DNA of 23,225 nt from an uncultured Eubacterium sp. (GTDB lineage: Bacteria > Bacillota > Clostridia > Lachnospirales > Lachnospiraceae): NCBI GenBank assembly GCA_910580075.1, contig CAJTVR010000073.1, positions 1 through 23,225 of the forward strand. Reading direction: 5' to 3'. Positions 1-6,952 of the stretch are shown here, one piece after another. Both the position numbers and the translations under genes were made by a program. Below the pieces are notes generated by a model that saw only the letters and a list, made by a program, of their open reading frames with translations, searched no databases and was not told where the DNA came from. How positions within the stretch are numbered: the first letter of the stretch is position 1; each line of letters starts with the position of its first letter.

Positions 1-19
1 TTATGGATGCCGAAAAAAA

Positions 20-175
20 TCACTTGGCTTTACGTCTATTTGTCATATCATCATCTGACATGATGCTGCAGGATGTCTGCTTTCTTGCGCATATTTCATC
101 TGCATAAAAACAGTAATCACATTTCAGATTGCAAAGCCCGGAGGCGGGTTTAATTAAATAGTTCATCTGCGGCAT
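20..175 (-). pseudogene. N-terminal fragment of an anaerobic sulfatase-maturating enzyme (radical SAM)
   Basis: The 51-codon frame starts at an ATG at 175 with AGGAG 7 bases upstream. It carries the N-terminal signature of anSME-type radical SAM proteins: IKPASGLCNLKCDYC, the C-x3-C-x2-C cluster motif, then YADE and a degenerate IMSDDDM segment where intact family members continue. Intact anSMEs are about 370-400 residues; here the frame stops after RRKAK. Only 19 bases remain to the window edge, so either a frameshift/stop has killed the gene or the remainder lies to the left in another frame. An intact enzyme would oxidise a Cys or Ser of a sulfatase to formylglycine. Assignment of the fragment is good; pseudogene status is inferred. 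Confidence 0.6.
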
Positions 176-229
176 ATTATGGTCTCCTGCTGCTAGTGTT
201 AAATCTGCTGGCGGTGTTCTGCCAGACAC

Positions 230-449
230 AGAGTAAGTAAAATCAGCCAGTGCTGTCTGGCCGGATATAAATCTGTGCAGATCATATCTTACCGCTGCCA
301 GTAAAAAAAATCAAGGACAGAAACGGACTAGTAACGGAATCTGTGACAGAAAGAGAAAATACCGTGAAGCAAAGCAGAAACAAAACGGAAACTGGAAAGG
401 AAGAAAAAACAAATAATGAATCAGAATAGAAATGGAGGTTCACAAAATT
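230..449. other. Intergenic gap with no supported gene
   Basis: This lies between the divergent maturase fragment and the SPL-like gene. It is purine-rich on the plus strand from about 300 to 430. Open frames exist on both strands but none has a ribosome binding site or recognisable product. I see no convincing promoter pair. Confidence 0.5.
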
Positions 450-1331
450 ATGCATTTTGCCGATGTAAAAGGAATACTGACAGGCAGAGACGGCCAGTAT
501 GGAATGAACATATACAGAGGATGCACTCACGGCTGTATTTACTGTGACAGCAGAAGCAGATGCTATCAGTTTACACATCCGTTTGAAGATATCGAAGTGA
601 AACAGAATGCACCGCAGCTGCTGGAAGCAGCCCTGAAATCAAAGAGAAAGAAATGCATGATTGCGACAGGCTCCATGTCTGATCCGTATATGCACTGTGA
701 AGAACAGCTGCGGCTGACGAGAAAATGTCTGGAACTGATTTTAAAATATGGTTTTGGAGCAGCAGTTCAGACAAAATCAGACCGGATTTTGCAGGATATT
801 GATTTGCTGGATGCGATTAACCGTGAATCAAAGTGCGTAGTACAGATGACACTGACAGCTTATGATGATGCCCTGTGCAGCATCATCGAGCCGCATGTAT
901 GCAGTACGGGACGGCGGATTGAAGTGTTAGAAGAAATGCGCAGGCGGGGAATTCCGGTTATTGTGTGGATGACGCCGCTGCTGCCGTTTATCGATGATAC
1001 AAGACAGAACGTGACGGCGATATTAAACGCATGTGTGCAGACCGGTGTAAAAGGCATTATCTGCTTTGGCATGGGACTGACTCTTAGAGAAGGCAGCAGA
1101 GAATATTACTATGCGGCTCTGGACCGGCATTTTCCGGGAATGAAAGAAGCATATATCCAAAGGTATCAGAATGCCTATGAGATACCAAGCCCGGATGCAG
1201 CAGGGCTGATGAAATTATTCCGCATGTTTTGTGAAGAACACGGCATCATGTACCAGCCAAAGGAGTGCTTTGCGTTTATCCGCCAGTTTCCAGAAAAATA
1301 CAGGCAGATCAGTCTGTTTGATTTTGCCTGA
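450..1331 (+). CDS. SPL-family (SplB-like) radical SAM protein
   Basis: About 293 residues. The start at 450 (MHFADVKG) is preferred over the upstream in-frame ATG at 432, because GGAGG (434-438) precedes 450 by 11 bases and nothing usable precedes 432; family members also begin this way. NIYRGCTHGCIYCDSRS holds the C-x3-C-x2-C radical SAM cluster (Cys25, 29, 32). The conserved ATGSMSDPY, TKSDRILQDIDLL and VWMTPLLPFIDD blocks are typical of the group related to spore photoproduct lyase and Rv2578c. True SPL repairs spore photoproduct; this clade has no established substrate, so only the fold and cluster are secure. It is first in a close-packed plus-strand run, with 30 bases to the next start. 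Confidence 0.82.
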   Translation: MHFADVKGILTGRDGQYGMNIYRGCTHGCIYCDSRSRCYQFTHPFEDIEVKQNAPQLLEAALKSKRKKCMIATGSMSDPYMHCEEQLRLTRKCLELILKYGFGAAVQTKSDRILQDIDLLDAINRESKCVVQMTLTAYDDALCSIIEPHVCSTGRRIEVLEEMRRRGIPVIVWMTPLLPFIDDTRQNVTAILNACVQTGVKGIICFGMGLTLREGSREYYYAALDRHFPGMKEAYIQRYQNAYEIPSPDAAGLMKLFRMFCEEHGIMYQPKECFAFIRQFPEKYRQISLFDFA

Positions 1332-1361
1332 ATGAAAAATAGAAAGGGAGAGGTATGTTTT

Positions 1362-2279
1362 ATGAAGCGAAACAGTGAGAAAAAACGAATGTTTCTGACA
1401 GCCGGACTATTGATATTTTGTGTGATGGCGCTGACTGTCATGACTGATGGCCGGAGTTTATTATATGCAGATAACGGGAATGCTGTATATGGAGCGAAGA
1501 AGGCGGCTGAAAGCGGAGAGCCGGAAACAGCATCTGATTCCCAGTCATCGTTTTCCCAGGCATACGGGTATACAGGATATCTGGATGAATGCCGGCAGTG
1601 GGAGGGCTGTACAGCGTTTGCGGGACAGGATTACGATGGTGACGGAAAGACGGACAGGGTATGGCGGACTTTTCAGGAAAATACAGGTTACTGTAAATAC
1701 AGGATTGAATTTGGCAGTCAGACGGTGCTTGATTTAGGCAGAAAATTATGGTATCATGGGAAACCAGTTATAAAAGCAGCTGATATTAACAGTGATGGAA
1801 AACGTGAGATTATTTTTTCCCTGAAGTATGAAACAGCTACGGATATGAGAGGTTTTGGAGACACTGTAGTATTCGAAAAGAAGGGAGATACTTACGTCAG
1901 GGCAGCTCTGCCGTTTCAGGAAAGCAGCAGTGGTTACCGCCAGGAGGTCACAGTACATTATAGTAAGAAGCAAAAGCAGCTGATCACAGTTTCTCTGGAT
2001 GTGGCAGATTTCAAGACAGATATTCCGGTTGGACGGGTATTGTGGAAGGACGCCATGTACAGGGACAATTATAAAAATGCCAGTTATAATTCCTGTATCT
2101 GGGATACTTTTCTGGTAAAAGAGGGGCAGAAGGAGAGACTGGCATGCAGGCTGCATCTTTTTGACAAATGGTCAGAATATGGACTGATTCTGGTATTAGA
2201 CTACAAGGACGGGCAGTATTTTGTCAAAAAGACGTATCTTACATCTGACGAATTTTCAGACAGGCTGTCTGGAAAATGA
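1362..2279 (+). CDS. Exported protein with FG-GAP-like calcium-binding loops
   Basis: 305 residues. Start chosen at 1362 because GGGAGAGG (1346-1353) precedes it by 8 bases; an in-frame ATG at 1332 has no such site. Residues 9-27 form a hydrophobic export or anchor segment. Two DxDxDG-type loops follow, D90-YDGDGKT-D98 and D141-INSDGKR-E149, each before a beta-strand-like segment (RVWRTF, EIIFSL), as in FG-GAP/VCBS propeller repeats. No catalytic motif is visible. It lies between the SPL-like and tlpA-like genes, so it may belong to the extracytoplasmic redox cluster, but nothing in the protein itself shows that. Its 3' end is the apparent source of the repeats at 2280-2535. Confidence 0.65.
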   Translation: MKRNSEKKRMFLTAGLLIFCVMALTVMTDGRSLLYADNGNAVYGAKKAAESGEPETASDSQSSFSQAYGYTGYLDECRQWEGCTAFAGQDYDGDGKTDRVWRTFQENTGYCKYRIEFGSQTVLDLGRKLWYHGKPVIKAADINSDGKREIIFSLKYETATDMRGFGDTVVFEKKGDTYVRAALPFQESSSGYRQEVTVHYSKKQKQLITVSLDVADFKTDIPVGRVLWKDAMYRDNYKNASYNSCIWDTFLVKEGQKERLACRLHLFDKWSEYGLILVLDYKDGQYFVKKTYLTSDEFSDRLSGK

Positions 2280-2535
2280 CAATATTTTGTCAGAAAAGAA
2301 TATATGATGATCTGACGGGTGCTCAGTCAGGCGGGCTGGAAAATTATAAACTTCAGCCCGAAAGGCGTATGCTGCACCAGCCAGTCTGGTAATTTACAAA
2401 CTTTAGCCAGAAAAGATTATCTTATATCTGACGGTGCTCAGTCAGGCGGGCTCGCAGCTTTAAACTTTAGCTGGAAAAGGTTATGCTGCACCAGCCAGGT
2501 GTACAGACAGCCTGGCATATTACAGTCTGGTAAGT
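2214..2535 (+). repeat. Degenerate tandem repeats derived from the 3' end of the upstream gene
   Basis: The last 66 bases of the FG-GAP-like gene (from 2214) recur in degraded form from 2280; both contain TATTTTGTCA, an ATCTGACG core and a GGCTG-x-CTGGAAAA-type block. The ATCTGACG...CTCAGTCAGGCGGGCT block occurs at 2310 and again at 2426. The AAACTTNAGC...TATGCTGCACCAGCC block occurs at 2348 and 2463. The gap before tlpA is therefore made almost wholly of mosaic copies, and it contains stops in all frames. Confidence 0.7.
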
Positions 2536-2550
2536 GAAAGGAGTTCTATT

Positions 2551-3186
2551 ATGAACAGATATCTAAGAAAAATATGCACAATGCTTTTAACAGGAACCGT
2601 ATGCCTGTCCGTGTTCAGCGGCTGTTCCTCTTCTGAACAGACACCGCCTTTAGAGACATCAGATGCAGGTGAATCTGCAGCAGAAGACGGTGCAGGTGAA
2701 GAAGACAGTACAAAGAGCAGCAGTCTGGGGGAATTTTCAATAGAAGATATTTACGGGGAAACATATACAAACGAGATGTTTAGCGAATATGATCTTACAA
2801 TGGTAAACATTTTCGCCACATGGTGTACACCCTGTATTAATGAAATACCGGATTTGCAGGAACTGTATATAAAAATGAAAGATCAGGGAGTCGGGATAGC
2901 CGGAATTGTGCTGGATACAGCGGATTTAGAGGGGAATAAAGATGAGGAAGCTGTAGAAAAGGCAAAAATTTTAGCAAAAGAGCTGGAAGTAACCTATCCG
3001 TTTCTGATCCCGGATAAAGCTCTTATGAGCGGGCGGCTGAAAGGGATTGATGCAGTGCCGGAAACATTTTTTGTGGATAAAAACGGAATGATTACGGGTG
3101 AATCGTATACTGGAAGCCGCAGCCTGAAAGCCTGGGAAGAGATTGTGGAAACAGAGCTTGAGGCTTTAGAAGGAGATCATCAGTGA
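2551..3186 (+). CDS. TlpA/ResA-like thioredoxin-fold lipoprotein
   Basis: 211 residues. Start at 2551 with AAAGGAG upstream. A lipoprotein signal ends in VFSGC (Cys25), followed by an acidic linker to about residue 58. The thioredoxin fold begins with a beta-strand (MVNIFAT) and the redox motif W91-CTPC; the cis-proline loop AVPETFFVDKNG follows in the expected place. TlpA/ResA/CcmG-type proteins reduce disulfides outside the membrane and need an electron donor. No CcdA is visible here; instead the next two genes encode a CXXC membrane peptide and a polytopic 4Fe-4S protein. The stop (3184-3186) overlaps the GTG start of the next gene, indicating translational coupling. Confidence 0.9.
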   Translation: MNRYLRKICTMLLTGTVCLSVFSGCSSSEQTPPLETSDAGESAAEDGAGEEDSTKSSSLGEFSIEDIYGETYTNEMFSEYDLTMVNIFATWCTPCINEIPDLQELYIKMKDQGVGIAGIVLDTADLEGNKDEEAVEKAKILAKELEVTYPFLIPDKALMSGRLKGIDAVPETFFVDKNGMITGESYTGSRSLKAWEEIVETELEALEGDHQ

Positions 3187-3332
3187 AAAGCAAAAAACGA
3201 TGGAACTGGTGCGGACTATGTGCGGCAGCCGCGGGAGTTTTGATGATGGCTTACGGCATCAGCCGCGGTGAAATGCAGGTGGTGTTTGAAAAAGCAGTGA
3301 ATATATGTCTGGAGTGTGTTGGAATTGGGTAA
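3183..3332 (+). CDS. CD1871A-type CXXC-motif small membrane protein
   Basis: 49 residues. The GTG start at 3183 sits inside the GTGA overlap with the tlpA stop; AGGAG lies about 8 bases upstream. One hydrophobic segment (about residues 10-25) is followed by YGISRGEMQVVFEKAVNICL and ECVGIG, matching the small clostridial CD1871A family with its C-terminal CLEC motif. The family function is not established. Its fixed position between a TlpA-type thioredoxin and a 4Fe-4S membrane protein suggests that the CXXC pair takes part in thiol/disulfide relay. The 3' end overlaps the next start by 17 bases. It is short and easily missed by length-filtered gene calling. Confidence 0.8.
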   Translation: MKSKKRWNWCGLCAAAAGVLMMAYGISRGEMQVVFEKAVNICLECVGIG

Positions 3333-4212
3333 AAAGAAAAATATCAGTGAATGGCACCGGCACAGAGTACAGGCCCTGTGGGCATTATTGTCAAACAGCT
3401 ATCTGGCAGGATTTGCACAGGGAAAGATTTACCGGGGGCCGTTGAAAAAACTCTGTCTTCCGGGATTAAACTGTTATTCATGCCCAGGTGCGTTAGGTTC
3501 CTGTCCGATTGGCGCATTGCAGGCAGTGATAGGAAACTGGAATTTTAAGTTTGCGTTTTATGTAGCGGGATTCCTTATGTTTATAGGGGCATTGTTCGGA
3601 AGATTCGCCTGCGGATGGCTCTGTCCGTTTGGACTGATTCAGGATCTGCTGCATAAAATTCCACTGCCCGTGAAAATAAAATCTTTTCGCGGGGACAGAA
3701 TTTTGAGGAAATTAAAGTATGTGATTCTTCTATTATTTGTTATACTTTTGCCGCTGTGTCTGACCGATGTGCTGGGACAGGGGACACCGTATTTCTGCAA
3801 ACTAATCTGTCCGGCCGGAACACTTGAGGGCGGGATTATACTTGTACTGCTGAATCAGTCTATGCGTTCTGCTGTCGGATGGCTGTATGCATGGAAAAAT
3901 GTACTTTTATTTTTAACGATACTGGCTGCCATGGTGATTTACCGTCCGTTCTGCAAATACATATGTCCGCTTGGAGCTGTTTACTCGCTGTTTCAGCCAG
4001 TTGCGGTGTTCCGCTATCAGACAGACAGGAAAAAATGTACCAATTGCGGTGCCTGCGCAAATGTATGCGGGATGCAGGTGAATCCGGCAGAGAAGATCAA
4101 TCATGCAGAGTGTATCTGCTGCGGAAAATGTAAAAAAATCTGTAAGGAGAATGCGATATCAGGCGGCATGCAGTTTTTTACTATGCCGGAACGTGAAAAG
4201 ATTCAGTCGTGA
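3316..4212 (+). CDS. Polytopic 4Fe-4S membrane protein (NapH/YccM/CcoG-like)
   Basis: About 298 residues. The exact start is uncertain: GTG 3316, TTG 3319 and TTG 3325 are in frame behind GGAG at 3311, and 3325 has the most normal spacing. There are roughly four or five membrane segments, with repeated CP motifs on loops (CPGALGSCPIGA, CGWLCPFGLIQ, CKLICPAG, CKYICPLGA). Two ferredoxin-type C-x2-C-x2-C-x3-C motifs follow at C241/244/247/251 and C266/269/272/276. This is the architecture of quinol-linked electron-transfer proteins such as NapH. With TlpA and the CXXC peptide directly upstream, I infer that it passes cytoplasmic or quinol electrons across the membrane to the thioredoxin. The C-terminal codons and stop lie in a 53-base tandem duplication. 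Confidence 0.85.
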   Translation: MLELGKKKNISEWHRHRVQALWALLSNSYLAGFAQGKIYRGPLKKLCLPGLNCYSCPGALGSCPIGALQAVIGNWNFKFAFYVAGFLMFIGALFGRFACGWLCPFGLIQDLLHKIPLPVKIKSFRGDRILRKLKYVILLLFVILLPLCLTDVLGQGTPYFCKLICPAGTLEGGIILVLLNQSMRSAVGWLYAWKNVLLFLTILAAMVIYRPFCKYICPLGAVYSLFQPVAVFRYQTDRKKCTNCGACANVCGMQVNPAEKINHAECICCGKCKKICKENAISGGMQFFTMPEREKIQS

Positions 4213-4270
4213 TTACCGGCATGCAGTTTTTTACTATGCCGGAACGTGAAAAGATTCGGTCGTGATTACC
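4165..4270 (+). repeat. 53-base tandem duplication spanning the stop codon
   Basis: Two copies, 4165-4217 and 4218-4270, differ at one position (A at 4205, G at 4258). The first copy holds the last 15 codons and TGA of the 4Fe-4S gene; the second is untranslated. A third copy begins with GGCA and then diverges. Confidence 0.95.
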
Positions 4271-4433
4271 GGCAGCCGGAGCGTAAAATTCTGCTCTGAA
4301 AGCCGGGTTTTGATATATTTTCCATGTATAAATTGTATTTTTTTGGATACAATAGTAGTTGATGTACGCTTGTCGGTTGCGACAAAAAAACATGTATTAA
4401 TGAAAAAACATAAGAAATATCGATAAAATTTAC

Positions 4434-4462
4434 TTGTTTTCCAGGCTTTTTTCGGCTATACT
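4434..4462 (+). promoter_or_regulatory. Sigma-A-type promoter upstream of the BlaI/M56 operon
   Basis: TTGTTT (4434-4439), a 17-base spacer and TATACT (4457-4462). It would give a leader of about 130 bases before the BlaI start. Confidence 0.5.
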
Positions 4463-4559
4463 AAGAGTCACATGATGGGTTATATTTTTAGAATTGCTTC
4501 ATACGCGCAAAAGCGCTTCAAATTTATAGCCACAAATAAATGTTGTAAGCAACCAGTTA

Positions 4560-4575
4560 TTGTAGTACGCTATAA
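4560..4575 (+). promoter_or_regulatory. Candidate BlaI-type operator
   Basis: TTGTAG-TACG-CTATAA is an imperfect inverted repeat with the TGTA/TA-rich half-site character of BlaI/CopY operators. It overlaps a TATAAT at 4571-4576 and lies 24 bases before the repressor start, so it fits autoregulation. The match is short and could be chance. Confidence 0.35.
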
Positions 4576-4599
4576 TTATGGTTGAGAAAGGATGGATTT

Positions 4600-4977
4600 A
4601 TGCGAGCAAAGGAAATTACAGATTGTGAGAAGGTTGTCATGAAATGTGTTTGGGACAGTCCGCAGGATTTATCAATGCAGGAAATCACTGAGATGGTTAA
4701 CACAAAACATGGAAAGAACTGGAAGACACAGACGGTATCAACATTCCTTGCGAGACTTGTTAAGAAAGACTATCTCAAAATGTATCGGAAAGGAAGATGT
4801 TTTTATTATCAGCCATTGGTTGACAAAGAAGAATACAAAGATGATGTGTTAAAAGATTACGTTCAGTTTTGGAATGGAGGCAGTATGTCAGCGTTTGTAT
4901 GCGGATTGTTTGGAAAGGAAATGCTGAGCGAATCAGAGCGAAAGGAACTAAAGACGAAAATCAATGAACTTGATTAA
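4600..4977 (+). CDS. BlaI/MecI/CopY-family transcriptional repressor
   Basis: 125 residues. Start at 4600 (MRAKEITDCEKVVMK) with AAAGGA 7 bases upstream; an in-frame TTG at 4582 is unlikely. It contains the family's winged-helix region: CEKVVMKCVW, SMQEITEMVN, and the recognition helix WKTQTVSTFLARLVKKDYLK followed by a wing (YRKGRCFYYQP). A C-terminal dimerisation and cleavage region follows (DDVLKDYVQFWNGGSMSAFV). Family members bind operator dyads as dimers and are inactivated by proteolysis triggered by a cognate M56 protease, here encoded downstream with a 14-base overlap. Its targets probably include its own operon, by analogy with bla/mec systems. Confidence 0.9.
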   Translation: MRAKEITDCEKVVMKCVWDSPQDLSMQEITEMVNTKHGKNWKTQTVSTFLARLVKKDYLKMYRKGRCFYYQPLVDKEEYKDDVLKDYVQFWNGGSMSAFVCGLFGKEMLSESERKELKTKINELD

Positions 4978-6418
4978 TCAGTTGTTTTTTTCAACGATGA
5001 TTAGTTCCGTAACAAGCACTCTGCTGTTAGCTGTTTGGTGGATGTTACGGAATTTTTTTATGCTGGTAAATGCGAAGCTTATTTACATAACATTGCGGTG
5101 GATCTGCCTGATGTATCTGTTTCCGATAGGCTATACGGCAGTTCTGCTGACGTATAAAGGCTGGTTTCGGGGCCAGTCGGGAGTATGGAAGCTTGTATTT
5201 GCATTTTCGGATAAACTTGCTGCACCTCTGGCGGTTATAGCTGCTATATGGTTTTTGATAGCGGCAGGCATGGTAACTGATTATTATGCCAGAGAGTACA
5301 GGAAATGGAAAAGGCGTCTGGCAGATAATATGCCGGAGGAAGACCCGAAGACGATCAGAGTATATTACAGAGTATGCCAGGAACTTGGCTTATCTGCAAA
5401 AAGACTGAAATTGATCAAAAACGTAACGATACAGATGCCGGTTGCAATTGGCTGGCTGCGCCCAAAGCTGCTTCTTCCAGAAAATAATTATACGGAAAGA
5501 GAGCTGGAACTGGTATTTTATCATGAATTGTCACATCACAAGCATAAGGATTTAAAGTACAAAACGCTGGCTATTCTTGCTACGCTGCTTCACTGCTTTA
5601 ATCCGGCTGCTGTCTATGTTTACCGGATGATTAACATTTGGAGCGAGTGTATGGCAGATGTATCTGCACTGGAGGCATACGGCAGCATACGTCATCCAAA
5701 GCCTTATTTTGATAGTATTATGCATCTGCTTCCGGACGAAGAAGATCAGGAGAATGAGAATCCGTTTATTTCAGCTGTAAAAAAGGATGATGATATATTT
5801 CAGAGGAGAGTGGATTTTATGAGAAAATATTCAGGTATCAAAGGGGCGGGAAAAGTAATCACAGCAGCCCTGGCGGCAGTGTTTGCATTTGGATCGGTGT
5901 CGACAGCTTATGCGTCTGCTAAGACGATTGCCGATTTTCACAGTTCGATTTATCAGAAGTTAGAAGATGTTGAGGATGTGTCAGAAGGCTTAGTTTTAGA
6001 GGTTGGGAAATCATATGTGGCTGAGGATGGAACTGTAGTACGTTATGTTCCTGTATCGGAGCTGGATATGGACGGTATGGTAGAAATTTCTACACCAGAT
6101 CAAGACGTGATATCTTCTGCAGCTGGAACAATCTATAGCTTTAATTGGTATGTAGACTCAAATACTAGATATGTTAGTGGTGAATTTACTGTTAACAGAG
6201 GTCAAACATTCTGTACATCAGTGAATGTTACACCAACTGATAAGATTTTCTGGCTTGGTATTATGGACGATGATGGCCATGCATGGTATATAGAAAGCAG
6301 GGGTTCAGCAGCGCATAATTTTAACATTTCCTCTACAAATCGATATCGTGTATATGTACAAAATAATTACACAAATGGCACAGTACTTCATGCGACAGGA
6401 GCATTTCATTATGAATAA
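4964..6418 (+). CDS. M56-family (BlaR1/MecR1-like) membrane metalloprotease with a non-penicillin-binding sensor domain
   Basis: 484 residues. N-terminal hydrophobic segments lie at about 12-30, 42-62 and 85-104. The cytoplasmic zinc-protease part holds H187-ELS-H191 with a likely third ligand at E228 (SECMAD). A last membrane segment lies at about 297-318, and residues 319-484 would be outside the cell. BlaR1/MecR1 carry a class-D beta-lactamase-like sensor of about 240 residues with SxxK; none is present here. Instead there is a compact, aromatic, probably beta-rich domain (YSFNWYVDSN, VNVTPTDKIFWLGIMDDDG) that I do not recognise. DNA from about 6075 to 6415 is visibly more AT-rich and uses different codons, suggesting a separately acquired module. 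I infer a non-beta-lactam signal. Confidence 0.85.
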   Translation: MNLINQLFFSTMISSVTSTLLLAVWWMLRNFFMLVNAKLIYITLRWICLMYLFPIGYTAVLLTYKGWFRGQSGVWKLVFAFSDKLAAPLAVIAAIWFLIAAGMVTDYYAREYRKWKRRLADNMPEEDPKTIRVYYRVCQELGLSAKRLKLIKNVTIQMPVAIGWLRPKLLLPENNYTERELELVFYHELSHHKHKDLKYKTLAILATLLHCFNPAAVYVYRMINIWSECMADVSALEAYGSIRHPKPYFDSIMHLLPDEEDQENENPFISAVKKDDDIFQRRVDFMRKYSGIKGAGKVITAALAAVFAFGSVSTAYASAKTIADFHSSIYQKLEDVEDVSEGLVLEVGKSYVAEDGTVVRYVPVSELDMDGMVEISTPDQDVISSAAGTIYSFNWYVDSNTRYVSGEFTVNRGQTFCTSVNVTPTDKIFWLGIMDDDGHAWYIESRGSAAHNFNISSTNRYRVYVQNNYTNGTVLHATGAFHYE

Positions 6419-6548
6419 AAAATACAAAAATTACATGTTACAGAGAAGCAGACCATTTCTGACTTCCAAAGATTATAAAGTAGTGATCTTCAAATTTGGC
6501 AAGCGCAAAGTTCCAATGTTTTACTTATCCGTGTACCGTGATGACTGA
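6411..6548 (+). CDS. Small basic protein of unknown function, coupled to the M56 gene
   Basis: 45 residues. ATG at 6411 overlaps the M56 stop by 8 bases, with AGGAG (6397-6401) placed 9 bases upstream inside the M56 gene. The product is strongly basic (KKYKNY, RSRPFLTSKDYK, KFGKRK) and rich in Tyr, Phe and Lys, with no obvious signal peptide or membrane span. I do not recognise it. Coupling to the protease suggests a role in the same response, for example as an effector or modulator. The good ribosome binding site and overlap argue that it is real, but its length leaves doubt. Confidence 0.5.
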   Translation: MNKKYKNYMLQRSRPFLTSKDYKVVIFKFGKRKVPMFYLSVYRDD

Positions 6549-6875
6549 CAGGTAAGGAAAGACAGAATTTGCGGCAGTATGATTTTATAATTTTATTTTA
6601 GTGCGGATGGGAACATGCAGTTCCCAGTATACTTTCAAGGCATTCTGTATTTTCGGTGCTTTGCACAATGCAGAAAAGGCGCAGCCATAGGACGCCCGGT
6701 AACTGATATGCTCCGCACAATTGAATCATGAATAAAATTACCTGCCGTTTTATTTTCATTGTTTGCTGTGCTGACAGTGAATGGCGGCAGTAAAGATGCT
6801 GTAGCTTTTGACAGCTTAGACTAATTCAATCACATCCGTTTTGCAGCCGTATCATTTTCAGAGAATTATAAAATA
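6549..6875. other. Intergenic gap between the M56 operon and the minus-strand Rpn locus
   Basis: No gene supported. It holds a perfect 7-base inverted repeat, TGGGAAC (6608-6614) / GTTCCCA (6620-6626), which is not followed by a T run. The rest shows no coding signal on either strand. Confidence 0.45.
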
Positions 6876-6923
6876 AGCCGTATGCAGATATCCAGTTCCG
6901 GATATCCGTATACGGCTGTTTTG
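6876..6923 (-). terminator. Strong hairpin terminator, probably bidirectional
   Basis: The 18-base arms (6876-6893 and 6900-6917) pair with one mismatch and one G-T, around a 6-base loop. On the minus strand a T-rich TTATTTTAT follows; on the plus strand, GTTTTG. It lies just past the stop of the minus-strand tail gene (6953). Confidence 0.75.
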
Positions 6924-6952
6924 ATGACGGTTCCTGTTTCAGGAAAGGCTGG

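Larger units (their letters stand above)
4213..4599 (+). promoter_or_regulatory. Intergenic region upstream of the BlaI-type gene
   Basis: After the duplicated 53-mer comes AT-rich DNA. A 7-base inverted repeat, ATTGTAT (4332-4338) / ATACAAT (4347-4353), has a T-rich loop. TTGTCG/CGACAA forms a short hairpin near 4370-4385. A promoter-like pair lies at 4434-4462, and GCGC-AAAA-GCGC at 4505-4516. A candidate operator lies at 4560-4575. No gene is supported. Confidence 0.45.

Noticed and set aside
290..430. Hydrophilic plus-strand frame upstream of the SPL-like gene
   Set aside because: No start with a ribosome binding site; low-complexity Lys/Glu/Thr content follows from the A-rich DNA.
282..578. 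98-codon minus-strand frame rich in Ser, Val and Phe
   Set aside because: It overlaps the SPL-like gene antisense, has no ribosome binding site, and its hydrophobicity is what the reverse of purine-rich DNA gives.
4600..6418. Beta-lactam resistance regulator (blaI-blaR1/mecI-mecR1)
   Set aside because: The M56 protein lacks the penicillin-binding SxxK sensor and no beta-lactamase or PBP gene is nearby; only the family-level name is kept.
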